This document shows positions 34,006 to 45,565 of a stretch of DNA of 64,000 bases, in pieces; positions within the stretch are counted from its first letter, which is position 1, and every line of letters starts with the position of its first letter. The DNA is from Humulus lupulus (taxonomy: Eukaryota; Streptophyta; Magnoliopsida; Rosales; Cannabaceae): NCBI RefSeq assembly GCF_963169125.1, contig NC_084797.1, forward strand, positions 86,955,868 through 87,019,867, read 5' to 3'. The position numbers and the translations under genes were made by a program. The notes below the pieces were generated by a model. That model searched no databases, was not told where the DNA came from, and worked only from the letters and a program-made list of their open reading frames with translations.

Positions 34006-35814
34006 ATGAAAACCACTCACTTTTTCTTTTTCTTAGCTCTTCATATCTGTCACTATGCTCATCACTGCCATACATGAAGCATTTATGATTGATACAGTAA
34101 TCCATCATTTTTTTCATTGGCATGTTGGTTTAAAGTATTGTAATCAAGCTCTTTAAAGTTGTATAAGGATTCTAAACAAATTCAATATCTTGTGTACAAA
34201 TTCTGCTCCTTGAAACAAGATTACAAGACCAATTTGAAAATTATGTTTTCATTTGAAAATTATAGGTGGATGTAGTCCTTAGTTATAACCATAACAGATC
34301 AATTGAATTGACATGCAAATATTTTATAAATGAGTCAAAGCACCAAAAGTTAAAGGAAAGATTTGAGATGTTTTTCATAGGTTGGTGGTTGCATGTGTAT
34401 TTTATATTGGGGTTGGATGTGGTATTGGTACAAATGTAATATTTTTCATTTTACCAATTTGTGAGAAGTTCTAGATACCTCATAACCATTCTTTTCCTTT
34501 TTGGTCAGAGTCCAGTTATTATAGCTTCTTGTGTCAATACATAAGAAGCCATAAAGTTGAGTTTATCATTATTCCCATATTGTGCAGATGGTGACAAGGA
34601 TTGAAACAATAGATTAAACTTACTAAAAGTCTAAGAGGGGATGATGTATACCTTATTTGCATTGGACAAATGCTAAAAGGAAATGCTTCATGTAATATAG
34701 TGTTATAGCATCACTAGTAAGAAGATGGTTGAATATAGATAGTAGAGTAAAAAGCTTCTTGTCTTCTAAAAATATGTTGGTGCCAATTTTAGTGTGCAGT
34801 ACATAATTATGAGTTCCATGCTATGCTTCTTTGAAAAGTTATCTAATTCTATGATTAATAATAAAACTGACAATTACCAACACGTGATAAGAAACTTGAA
34901 CTAGAAACCAATTTGGGATGAGCTTGAAAATTGTCAATAAGTAGTGGAAACCAAGTTCTTTCCACTCCCTCTTTTTAGCTCTAATGGCATGTTTCTTCTC
35001 TTATTAGTAGAATGTTATTTTGCCCTTCTAAATATACTTACTGTCAATTTTAGGCCCTTTCCTGTAACTTTGATATTGCAGACTATTAGTTGAGAATTTA
35101 TGAAAGTTAAATATTACTTGGCTCATTGTGGAGGTATTCTAAATATATTGTTATTGTTGGATTGAGTTGAAATGGTTAATAGCTGATTGACCTTCTACTC
35201 AAGTTTTGTTTATGCGAGCTGTTCATTGTATGCACAATAATGACTTCACATTGTCCTTTATTTTTCTTCATGCAGCTTATTGTGAGATAATTAAATTCAG
35301 TGTCCCCAAGCATTGAGTGTTTGTCCTTTATTTTTCTTTATGCTTTATAGCAATTGGATGTTGCAATTCTCTGCATTTGTCCACAAAATTAATATTTTAA
35401 AATTTTGAATGCTTGTGATATATTTTCAGGAATGATTGTTCTTGGAACTAAAACCAACAATGAAATGAAAAGAGCCTTCAAGAGGGAGCATGGAGTGGAC
35501 GTGTTCGGATATTGCTGTCAACTTCTTTATATATGTAAATATGAACTAAAAGTACAATTTTTGACATGTGTATAGATTTCTGTATGTGGTTAGTTTCTGT
35601 ATTATGTTTTATATTGATTTTGTACTAAATATTTTATTTAGTCTGTATTTGGTTTATCTATTTTATAAAAATTAATTTTGATATTTTATTAATGTTTTTT
35701 TTATAAAAATTATAATAAAAAAATTGAATTGATAAAATAATTAAATTAAAAAAACTAATAAAATATGAAATAAAATTATATATTTAAAAAAATCATTTAA
35801 TTTATTATTAATTT

Positions 35815-36258
35815 TGCTACCAAATTTTAGTAGCAAAAGTATCAAATTTTCAAGTACAAAACAAATAATTTGCTACTAATTTTGTGATTGTTTGCTACCA
35901 AAATGTGGTAGAAAATTAATTTTGGTGGACTGAAAATAAAATAAATTTTAATGACGCAAATTCTTTAGCTACCAATTTAAATGCAATTAGCTACCAAATT
36001 ATAGTAGCAAAAAACCTCTAGTAGTCCTATAAAGTAGTGTTTTAACTATTAGATTTAATATTTTTAGCTACTAAAAAATTAGTAGCAAATAAGAATAATT
36101 AGCTACAACATTTTTTTGTAGCAAGAAACCTTTAGCGACGGGATTTTAGTTACGAACCAGCTACTAAATAATTTTGGTAGCAAAAAGGGTATTAGCTACC
36201 AAAAAGACATAGTTTGCTACCAATTTTTTGGTAGCTAAAACACTTTTTCTTTGTAGTG
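35815..36258. repeat. subterminal inverted repeats of the CACTA-like end
   Basis: About ten copies of GCTACCAA, GCTACTAA or their reverse complements TTGGTAGC and TTAGTAGC, many in head-to-head pairs that can fold (for example 36163-36185 and 36192-36236). Such arrays bind the element-encoded TNPA-type protein in known CACTA elements. Confidence 0.7.
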
Positions 36259-36482
36259 TGATATGGTGGCCATGTGACCATCTATCCATGGGGGTGCGGT
36301 TCTGGATGGATAAGGCATTACAGGCCTGGGTGCTTGAACAATCGGGGCCCCCTGAGGGGCTTGTGCTCCCAAACCTGTGACGTACCCTCCCTGGGAGGTC
36401 GGTACAATTCAGGTGCACCCGAGGCAGTAGGTTGCCCTGGAGCGGCTGCTAGTCCCGAAACTCCCACTAGCAGTCTGATCGA

Positions 36483-38486
36483 TTAGTGGAGATGCCCTAA
36501 CTTGATCGGATTTTCAATTTTGTCCTTCAGTTGACGACATTCCCCGATCATATGACCAACATCCTTGTGATAGGCACACCTTTTATTTGTGTCCCTTGAG
36601 TTCTTTCCACCTTTGAACTTGGGGGTGGGTTTCCGGTAATGGACCGTACTCCCCATCGCTAGGTATATGTTCTCCCTGGTGTCCACCAGGTTGGTATATT
36701 CTGTATATTGGGGTTCGTAACCTGTTTTACCTTTTTTGCAGGGCTCGGATCGGTTATGTCCTTTGCCTGATCTTTTCCCCAAGGAGGGGTTCACGCTTGC
36801 CACCGTTCCCCCAACTTGAGACGGTTGGGTTATGCCAGGGGCGGGGCTATATTCGATCGGTGCCATGCCGTACCCAGAGAATGGGGCAGATTGTGTAGGT
36901 GCATACCCCGATGAAGTGGGACCATAGATGGTCGGGGTCATGAAGGTCATTCCATGAGTGCTAGTTGATCCTTTCGCCGCCGGGGTTTCAGATAATGGTT
37001 TGGGGGATACTGAATCCCATATTTGGGAAAGGTCTGGGCACTTGATCCACTTTGGTTTTTGACGCTTCTTCCGTTAAGTGCTTGAGGGTCTCTGTGGGAT
37101 GTTGCTGATCTGCATATCCATCTTCATGGCAGCGACAAATTGATTGCAGAAAGTCGATTGCAATCCGGACCAGGACTGGATTGATCTTGGTTTAAGTCTT
37201 TTCCTCCACTCCTCTGTGGGTCCGGCTAGAGTGATTGAAAAGCACAGGCTTTTGCCATTGTCGAAGACGTGAGCTACAATCACCAGGCGATTGTAGCAGG
37301 ACAAGTGGTCCCTCGGGTCTGCGTTTCCAATGTAGGGGGTAGGTTCGACATTTTGAACCCGTTTGGTAGCACCGCATCTAGGATGTGTTTGGCGCATGGC
37401 TCTTTTTCCTCCTCTTCGGAATCGGTGCCTCCTCCCTTTTGTTTCTGGACCAAGTGGTCCATGACCTTATTTAATTTGGCCAACTATTCCATGAACTATT
37501 TGGCATTTCCATCATCCAGGGGGACTCTTTCGTTCCTCTTGTCATTGAGGTTATTCCTCAGATCGCCCCCTTGGGGGAAAATCTTCTCCTTGCGGGCCCA
37601 TTCCTTCTGGGCATTTAGGCCATCGCGCAAGTCTATTCGGGAAGTATGGTCTCCCGAACTGATGGCTTCTGGATCTTCAGCGCTGGTGTCCTATGTGATC
37701 CTTGTTCACGGAGGCACAAGGATGAAAATTGTGTTCCCGTGCGATCTGTCTAGGGATAGTGCAAGGTTTGGCACCCTGCGGGCGCTTCCCTTGTGGATCG
37801 ATCGGATGATCCCGTCCTAAGATAGGACACATCCATTCTTTCCTAGGGAGCTACCCTGGGTTCGCCCTGATTTTTGGAACGGGATGAGTTTTCGTTTGTG
37901 GGTTTGCTTTTCCCATAGGATCAGCCATCTTGGCTTTTCCTTTTCCTTGAGCCAGATTCAATGGGCTGTCTCCAGGATGTGGTCCAGGAGGCGGGATTGG
38001 GCTCGTGTTCTTAGGAGCACTGGTCCTAACCAGTGGGGCCGGCGGTTGCATTCCTGGAATCAAAATGGTCTAAGGATTGGCTGCCAATCCTTGGGAAATA
38101 ATGAAGGCCTGAAGAGCCAAGAGGGACTCTTGTATCTTGCAAGTGGCCTCTTTTTGTTCAGTTATCCTAGCCTCTTGATCCAGGACTTGTTGTCTCAGAC
38201 GGACCACTTCTGGGTCCTCCTATTCGAGATTCATCTCTTTTTCAGGGTTAGCAGGATCTTTAGCCTCGTGATCCTGGTATTCCCCTTCATATTCTTCATC
38301 TCCCTCATAGTAACCCTCCTCGTAGTCAGCCCCATCCTCAAAATTCTGGGAATCTTCGGGTAGAGACCTTTGAGAGGGTGTGTCCTTAGGTTGGTCCTGA
38401 GAGAAAGGTTGGTCGGGCAATGGTTCTTCATTGCCTTGCTGTTGTTGTTGAGTAGGATCAAATACAATGTGCCTGGTGTTCACCAT
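36483..38486 (-). pseudogene. gag of element H, inactivated
   Basis: One reading frame from MVNTRHIVFD (38486) down to 36483, broken by stops at 38220, about 38066, 37851, several between 37850 and 37400, and 37074. An acidic N-terminal part is followed by a P/K-rich stretch, a gag capsid-type segment at 37397-37074 (GNADPRDHLSCYN...SIQSWSGLQSTFCNQF) and a degenerate zinc knuckle (CAYHKDVGHMIGECRQLKDKIE-type, shown shortened) near 36510. This knuckle with LKxxIE is characteristic of plant Tat/Athila gag. Confidence 0.7.
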
Positions 38487-38527
38487 TGCTGTAGACGTTC
38501 AAGATCCTTTCAAGCTTTCTTCGGCTC

Positions 38528-38545
38528 TCAATGAAAGCACCAAAA
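38528..38545 (-). promoter_or_regulatory. putative primer binding site of element H
   Basis: TTTTGGTGCTTTCATTGAG directly follows the LTR end on the minus strand. It has the TGG start expected of a primer site, but I cannot assign the tRNA with confidence. Confidence 0.5.
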
Positions 38546-39120
38546 TGTTTACCGAGTTTTTTGGAAACTAGAATTATCAGAAGTAAGAGACCTAAAAAGA
38601 AAAGATTGAAGATAAACAAACAGAGTTTTTATGTGGTTGGGTCGTTAATGAGCCTTAGTCCACGAGTCTATTGTATTAGAGCGTATAAAGCTTTTACAAT
38701 GGAGTTTTTTGCAAGTCTTAGCAGAGTAATTGCTTACAAGAGAATATTCGGGGGATCCCTTCTATAGTGCACACCTGGTCCTATTTATAGGCAGTTGGAT
38801 GCAATGGGCCTAGGCCAGACTAATCTGGGCCCAATATGGATATAATCATGGTTTGCTCACTAATGGAGGCTTAATAATGGTCTTTGCTAAATAATACACA
38901 TTAATCAGGGCCAATTGGCCGGCTTGGGCATAATAAAGCTTTACAACTGACAGCAGTATGTAGGCTCAGACTGGTCCGCGTGGGCTTCTAAGGAGATCCT
39001 AGGGACATGATCCGCCAGAGTAGTGGCAGTACTGTTCCCCAATAACAGCGTACATTCCGTATGTAACCTCTTCTATAGTTTAGTTGAGGAGACCAAGTTT
39101 TTCTCGGGAATGTGTCAACA
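38546..39120 (-). repeat. 5' LTR of element H
   Basis: On the plus strand it starts TGTTTACCGAG and is proposed to end GTGTCAACA, giving TGTT...AACA ends as in fragment I. A TATA box (CTATAAATAG, minus) lies at 38781-38790. The right limit is uncertain: another TGTTA-type end exists near 39047, and LTR-like sequence may extend to about 39230. Confidence 0.55.
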
Positions 39121-39229
39121 TCAGGGAAGTTCAATCCTAACCACCTGGATGTCAGGTCTGGGTTCATTTACTAATGTCTCGGCCCATTTACCGGACCCTG
39201 GTTCGTTTATCAGAGCTAGTTTTCTAGGT

Positions 39230-40413
39230 TAGGGGGCTTGGGTTGCGGCCCTGTTCTTCAGGTGCCGCAGTCCGTGTGCTCATGGAGGCTGGAAGGCCTC
39301 TATTCTGTCTAGGCGCACCACAGTGCAAGGCTTAGCGCGCTGCAGCCCGTATCCTTCAGCAGAGAGGAATTTTGCCTCTGACTAGAGCGTGCCACAGCTC
39401 AAATGAAAATTAGGGTTGTATGAGGGTTTTAAGCTCAGGAACCCAAATGTTATTGCTCGGGATGGATCCTACTACCCGGTTTGGAAAAATCCATGGTCCC
39501 AAAGACTAGGTTAATATTTTGAAGTTATTTATTGGATAGGAATTTGATAGTTATCCACTATAGCTTGTGACTAGGATTATCGTTAAGGCTCAGGACTAAG
39601 GATCGTGTTCGTAACTGTTCTTTATCTATCGCTCTAGATTTGAGGTAAGAAAACTGCACCCATGTGGTTGTGTTTGGGACTGAGATTCCTTGTAATTGAA
39701 CGTATGTATTCTGTAATTGTATGGTTGTTATATGCAATAAGAAAGTATGGCCTAAGAGTGCCAGGGCTGATGATAAGTGTACTGAACGCAGCTTAGCCTA
39801 AGCGAGCCAAGATCAGCTATATAATCAGAGGGCTCAACATAAGGGCGCCAACACCTAATTGTTTGTATTACTGATTGAGATATATGTTGAAAGTATATGT
39901 TTATCGTTGTCTAGCTTTATATTTGTATTTTTCTGATTAGTTGAACTAATTGGATTAAAGATGATTACATGCGCTTGTTAATTATGCTTGTTGTTTATGG
40001 TTTTCTTGTTGGGCCATGGCTCATGGGTGCTCGTGGTGCAAGTAAAGGCAAAAGGATACTAGACCAACCATGAGTTGGTGAGCTCTGGGGGCGGAGTGTA
40101 CGTCGTCAGCTGCTCGACCGCCACGACCGAAGGAATTTATAGTAATTAGAGCACTAAACTGTGTTTTGCTGTTAGACTAGCTTTTGTTGTATAGAACTTT
40201 GAGGGTTGTTTTCCGCCATGTAAATACTATTTTTGGGATCCCATGTATCAAACATTTGTTTTAATAAAAATTAATCATTTACGATCAAAATCTTTTATCC
40301 TTAATTTGTAAGTTGTCTTTAGATAACACATTTATGTTCAAACGACCTGATTAGCAGGTCTCACACTATTTTAAACACATAGTGTAACGATCTTGGTTAT
40401 CCAGGGCATTACA
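39230..40413 (+). repeat. 5' LTR of element C, left end missing
   Basis: It ends CCAGGGCATTACA and is followed by the tRNA-Met primer site. Its last kilobase matches the element E LTR read in reverse (GGGATCCCATGTA, GATTAGCAGGTC versus GATTAGCAAGTC, CTTGGTTATCCAGGGC versus CTTGGCTATCCAGGGC; also GGGCCATGGCTCATGGGTGCT). E's LTR is 2128 bp, so about 0.9 kb is missing here. The limit near 39230 is approximate. Confidence 0.7.
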
Positions 40414-40416
40414 ACT

Positions 40417-40428
40417 TGGTATCAGAGC
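40417..40428 (+). promoter_or_regulatory. primer binding site of element C
   Basis: TGGTATCAGAGC, four bases after the LTR, full match to initiator tRNA-Met. A possible splice donor (TTTG/GTAATTATA) follows at about 40506; no ORF1-like frame is seen before gag. Confidence 0.9.
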
Positions 40429-40828
40429 TAGGTTCGGTTTAAGGGTTCCTGAAGACTGGCTGGGCATGTACACTCGCCGCTAAAGACAAGCTCGACTCGG
40501 GGTTTGGTAATTATATATATATATGTGTGATTATATGCTTAAGTGTTTAAATGAAATGTTAATGTTTTATTTGCACGATTAATATGGAGCATGAGATATA
40601 TTGATAAGGCCTAGCCCTTGACTGCTATGTGATTATTATAAGGAATGCTTATTAGCATTGTTATTGTATGTGAATAATTGTTTAAATGTTGTTTGCATCC
40701 TGATTCTATACTGTTGCTTGAATTTCAATGTTGGACCATCGATAGAATGTTAACCTGCCATCATTGTCTGACTGTCGAGTTGTTGATTGTAGACAGACTT
40801 CGATAGTTATGCGTCTAAGGTGGTCAAT

Positions 40829-41186
40829 ATGACTAGTCAACACTGGGGTCGAGGCTAGAGATGAAGAGAAGGGCTAGAAACCTCTGCTAGTCCCTGAAAA
40901 CTGACATCATTTTCTTACTGATATTCAAGCCAGAATTCAGAGTCAGGAAGAGCAGATTCGCCTTCTGAGGCAACAGGCTCCGCTAACGAGTTGAACACCT
41001 AATATGCCACCTATTGTGGCACTAGTTGTACAACCACCTAAGATTGGAAATAGGTGGGAGCCACTCTATGAAAGATTTAGAAGACAGCATCCTCTAATTT
41101 TTGAGGGAGGACCAGATCCATTGAAGGGCGAGCAGTGGATGAGTATGATCACCTCCATCTTGGATTTTATGAGGGTGGAAGGTAAT
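40829..41186 (+). pseudogene. gag N-terminal part of element C, frameshifted and interrupted
   Basis: ATG 40829 (MTSQHWGRG-like) soon meets a stop. Further on, another frame (from about 41004) reads NRWEPLYERFRRQHPLIFEG and GEQWMSMITSILDF, the start of the chromovirus gag domain. It is cut at 41186 by the LTR of element D. Leader 40429-40828 shows no gene. Confidence 0.75.
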
Positions 41187-42739
41187 TGTAATGCCCTACC
41201 TCCTTAGAGCCATTACTAAGTGAGTTTAAAAACGTGCTTTCATCTCGCTAATCGAGGTTTTAGATCAAACAGTGTAATTAAGCTATAAACAGAGGAAAAA
41301 CCTTAGAAATAGTAATTTCCATAGAAAATCATAAAAGGTTTACACTTGGGATCCCAAAATACAGTTTAGAAATGTTTACAACATATTAGCTAAACTAAGT
41401 CGACTAGACGACAAAATCAGAGTTTATTTACAAGCATCTCCCAAAATCCTCTGGTCGTGGCAGCCAGGCTGGCCAAACATGTACACGCCACCCCACGCTT
41501 GCTATACTCATGGTTGGTTGATCTTCTCTTTACCCTTACCTGCACCACAAAGCATCTGTGAGCCGAAGCCCAGCAAGAGAACCCACAAACAGATAACATA
41601 TGCAACACATATATCACGCATATAAGTAGGCCACCAATTGGCTAAACACATACGACCTAGCCGTCCCAGGCGTTTACCAAGCCCTGGATTTGCGGTCCAC
41701 GCTGTGAGGATATCCCAGGTATCCTTCTAGGGACTCGCACTCCACGTGCTTAACGCTGCTCCCTGCCCCTTGCCATCCTCGGCCTTGCACTCAACGTGCC
41801 CAATCCCGTTTCCGGCCCTTTGCCGTTCTCGGTCTACACCGTTCCCGGCTTAGGCCGACCATTCACATCATAATACACATAGCATAACAAGCAAGTATAG
41901 AATTCTAGCATAATCAGATAAAGGGCTACGCCCCGCAATTCTAACATATTGGGCTCGCCCTTGCATATCAATCCATTCAAACACACTGGGCTCAGCCCTG
42001 CATATCAGTCCATTCAAACACATTGGGCTCAGCCCTGCACACAAGCTCTATGGGAACAAGGGTTCTCTTACCTGAGTTCCGAACTTTCTGAACACCGATG
42101 CCCCGAGCACAGTCCTCCAATGTGAGCCTCTCTGAAACCCTAGTCACAACACATTAACAATGTCCATCCATCAAATTCTAATCCAACAAATAACTTCGAC
42201 CCATCCTCACGCCAATTGGAGCCTGGGCGTGCCCAACCTGTGGTGCACCCCCACGGTTCCAAACAGTCATCATAGATCAGGTCCTTTATGCTATCCCTCT
42301 ATACTTAACCATAACACACACATATTTCTGCATCATCAGATACCAATCAACTCTTGCCTTGTCTTCTGAATTCTGATTTGACACTATTCATTCCGTCTAA
42401 CCCCAAGTTTTACTGTTCTTCCCATCTCTGATGTAGTTGTCTGTGGAGATACTTATGTGATAGATGACGCGCTTGCCAGTCTTGTTATGCTTTCTGTTCT
42501 TCAGACGTTCTTCATTAACTTCTTCGTGACTTCAGATCAAATCTTCTCATACCTGTTCTTTCTTCTTGTAGCTCTACTCTGAGTACTCCCAACGAAACCC
42601 AAACTGACACTACGTAGAATCTTACCTGTGACCCTGCTTCCATGGTACTAACGTCTTCAGTATAATAGTCATTTGCTCTCCATTTCCGTCTGGGAGTAGT
42701 CCATATATACTGCTCGTGAACTTGAAGGGGACTTGCCCA

Positions 42740-43150
42740 TACCATTCTAATATTCTCAACTTAAGAACTTACCTGTGCTGCTGTAGCTTGAACCATTCTA
42801 GAATCTTTGTTACCAACTCCTCACACCTTACTCAGTACAAAATAAAAACTCCTGAAATGTCTCTTTCCTTGATTTCCAGCTGGTAATAACCAGGTTGTAG
42901 ATCAACTCCTGGAGACATTGTCCCATCTTGTACCCAATATCAAACTTTTCATTCTTAACCGTTGATGCCAACAATTCTCACCATATAATGCTCTGACTAA
43001 TCCAAGGTCAAATTTCTTTAATTGCTTCAGGTAACTCTTTCTGTCAGCCAGTGCCGTCTTCCACAACATTCCTGATACCAAATCTACCTGTAGCCCGACT
43101 TTGTAATAACCCCAATCTTTCCTTATATACCTATACAAGTTTCCCACTGG
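42740..43150 (-). pseudogene. remnant of reverse transcriptase in element D
   Basis: The minus strand near 42840-42930 aligns to the RT segment [19 protein letters not shown] of element E at about half of its positions, with stops around it. Nothing else in 41445-45035 could be assigned; the remainder is C/T-rich on the plus strand, without frames longer than about 120 codons. Confidence 0.4.
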
Positions 43151-45041
43151 TTAGCTCAGTTTCCATTCAGTCTAATTAAAATACTCGAAATGATATCCCT
43201 TATAATTCATGGTTGTCTCTTAACAGATCCACTTTCACTCTGCCTCATGTTGAGACTTCCTTAAGACGAACTCTATTGTTCTCACTATGAACTTCTTAAT
43301 TACTTGTATCCCAATTCATCTGCCAGAAGTTCCTTATTCCTCCTCAATAAATGCTCTTATCCTCAGCTTCTCACACAACACCCTTGAGGAAAACTCTCTA
43401 CGTATAACCCCCTCTCAGAACATTCTCAACACTGAGTTCCTCCAGCTCGTTACATGACTAAAACATAAAACATCTAGTTAAATACTCATCTTCGGGGAAT
43501 CGGCCTCGAACTTCGAGTGTAACGAGGCATTCTAGTCTTTCATTTCCTCACTATAGAAAATCCATCCTAACATACTGAATTGTTTCATTTAGAAGTCGTG
43601 CCCTCACCCAACATCCTCTCAGGTGGCATCCTCTCCCTCAGGTGCATACCAAATAACCTCCCTGGTTCCTGTCACCATCTTGATAACTACCTTTTCAGTC
43701 ATGCTCATTTCCAATTACAAATCAGGTGCCCTAGCACTGTCTGTGGTCCTTCTACCTCAAAAACTGAGAATTTGTCCTTACTAAATTCTACCAATAGAAG
43801 CACTATCTTCCACATCCCTTGCCCCGTAGCACTCATGCTCTTTACCTCATTCCATAGATCTCAAATAACATGGCTCTCTCTGCTACTCAAATACTACCAA
43901 AGATCTAATACACTGGAGTGGTCCTGTCACCCTGAACCATTCTAGAATTTAATCCTTACATGGGTCATTATTTCCAACCACCACCACTTGCATAAATTTC
44001 CAAAGTAAGGTACCCAACTCCTAACACTCACTAACACAGGTTGTCATTGTCTTATCATTTCAAATCAAGCTCATAGATTTATTAATCTCCTCGTCTTTAT
44101 AACATCTTTTATCGAATCCCCATTTGAGTTCTTTCCAACCCATCATGCCAATATCTCAACCTGAACACCACTTTCTAGTGTCCTCCTGTCACAAGTACTT
44201 AGCACAATCCTTTAGTTATGACCTTTCACCTCCATATAACCAAGAATGAAGTTAGCTTTGTCCATTCACTAAACAATTCCTAGGCAACCCAAACTTTCCT
44301 CACCAACCAGAGGTTAACGCCTCTTAAGTCTTCCAGTTACTATTCTTTATTCGTCTGTAACCTTATACTGTACCAATACCATCTACTCATATGCTAGCGG
44401 ACATCTCCGGACTTTCAGTGTAGATGGAAATTTCCAACCCCAATTATCATCTGCAACTCTCCTGTATTACGATGCCAGGTCTACTTAACCATCCCGGATG
44501 CAAACATCTGAGTTCATCCGCCACTGCTGACTAAACTTCTCTACCTTGAGGTTCACACTCCGAACCAAACCACATCCAGGTCCAAAAATCACAATATTCA
44601 TACACACATAAAAGCATATTAAGCCAAATCCACAATACCAAAAATTTAGCTACCCAATTATACCACAAATAAGTATACTCATGTTTCATTATGCCTCCTA
44701 CAAGCCAATAAACAGATATTACATATGGATTCAATTTAGGCAGTTAACCACACACACTCGGTATGCAAACCATTATCCCAATATTCATCCACATGCATTA
44801 GCAATGCTATTCAGCACACTTCAATCTCTTCATGAAATAATCAAGGGCCAGACCCTATCAGTATCTCATGCATATGTTAATTCATTCATCATGCTCCATA
44901 TATAAAATAAGCAGGCAAACAGGGCATTCAAATACATATTCAGACATATTAACCAATCTTACCAACCAACCCTGAGTTAAGCCTGTCACTGACTGCGTGT
45001 GTACATGTTCGGTCAATCTCCAGAACCAATAACCTTGGCTC

Positions 45042-45053
45042 GCTCTGATACCA
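45042..45053 (-). promoter_or_regulatory. primer binding site of element D
   Basis: TGGTATCAGAGC on the minus strand, three bases from the LTR at 45057; full match to initiator tRNA-Met. Confidence 0.88.
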
Positions 45054-45321
45054 AGTTGTAACGCCCTACCTCCTTAGAGCCGTTACTAAGTGAGTTTAAA
45101 AACGTGCTTTCATCTCGCTAATCGAGGTTTTAGATCAAACAGTGTAATTAAGCTATAAATAGAGGAAAAACCTTAGAAATAGTAATTTCCATAGAAAATC
45201 ATAAAAGGTTTACACTTGGGATCCCAAAATATAGTTTAGAAATGTTTACAACATATTAGCTAAACCAAGTCGACTAGACGACAAAATCAGAGTTTATTTA
45301 CAAGCATCACCCAAGTGATGG

Positions 45322-45565
45322 TGGATTAGAGCACTGCCAGTGATGGTGGAAAATAGGGAACTGTCAATAGATTTGATTGAGTTGGGTATGGATGATTTGA
45401 TATGACTTGCATTATAGTGAGTACTATACTGCGGGGTTTGGGACTATACTACCTACAAGGGAGGTGGTAGATTCTAGGACATGGATTAGAGCACTGCCAG
45501 TGATGGTGGAAAGTAGGGAACTATCAATAGATTTGATTGAGTTGGGTATGGATGATTTGACATGA
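45322..45565 (+). repeat. ~160-bp direct duplication in element C protease region
   Basis: GGATTAGAGCACTGCCAGTG...GGGTATGGATGATTTGA occurs at about 45324-45404 and again at 45484-45564, two differences apart. It lies next to the truncated LTR of D. Confidence 0.85.

Larger units (their letters stand above)
31965..36258. mobile_element. background element ending in a CACTA-like terminus
   Basis: The right end is TTTTCTTTGTAGTG (36245-36258), the reverse complement of CACTACAAAGAAAA, the typical start of a CACTA transposon. The last ~450 bp are packed with short inverted motifs, as in CACTA subterminal regions. Inside are duplicated segments (31976-32340), a repeat at 32521-32871 and an exon-like piece at 33941. 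No transposase is readable. The left end was not found and probably lies left of the window, which would make A and fragment I insertions into this element. Confidence 0.55.
36259..39120 (-). mobile_element. element H: 5' part of a Tat-like Ty3/gypsy element
   Basis: In minus orientation: LTR (about 39120-38546), a putative primer site, then a decayed gag that stops at the CACTA terminus at 36258. The pol region is not present on this side, which fits the CACTA element having inserted into H gag. The LTR end shares its U5 sequence with fragment I. Confidence 0.65.
41187..45314 (-). mobile_element. element D: decayed LTR retrotransposon inserted in element C gag
   Basis: In minus orientation: 3' LTR starting at 41187 (TGTAATGCCC on the plus strand), a 5' LTR from 45057 whose first 258 bp match it (about 6 differences), and a primer site at 45042-45053 next to it. 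The 5' LTR is cut at about 45314, which removed the right target duplication and part of element C. No intact ORF is present. An antisense stretch at about 42840-42930 still reads like RT motif A (GVDLQPGYYQLEIKERDIS), so the interior is a strongly diverged pol rather than random DNA. The inner edge of the 3' LTR could not be fixed. Confidence 0.7.

Noticed and set aside
42160..45030. Short ORFs in element D (for example 43580-43945)
   Set aside because: No motif and no agreement with the faint RT trace on the other strand.
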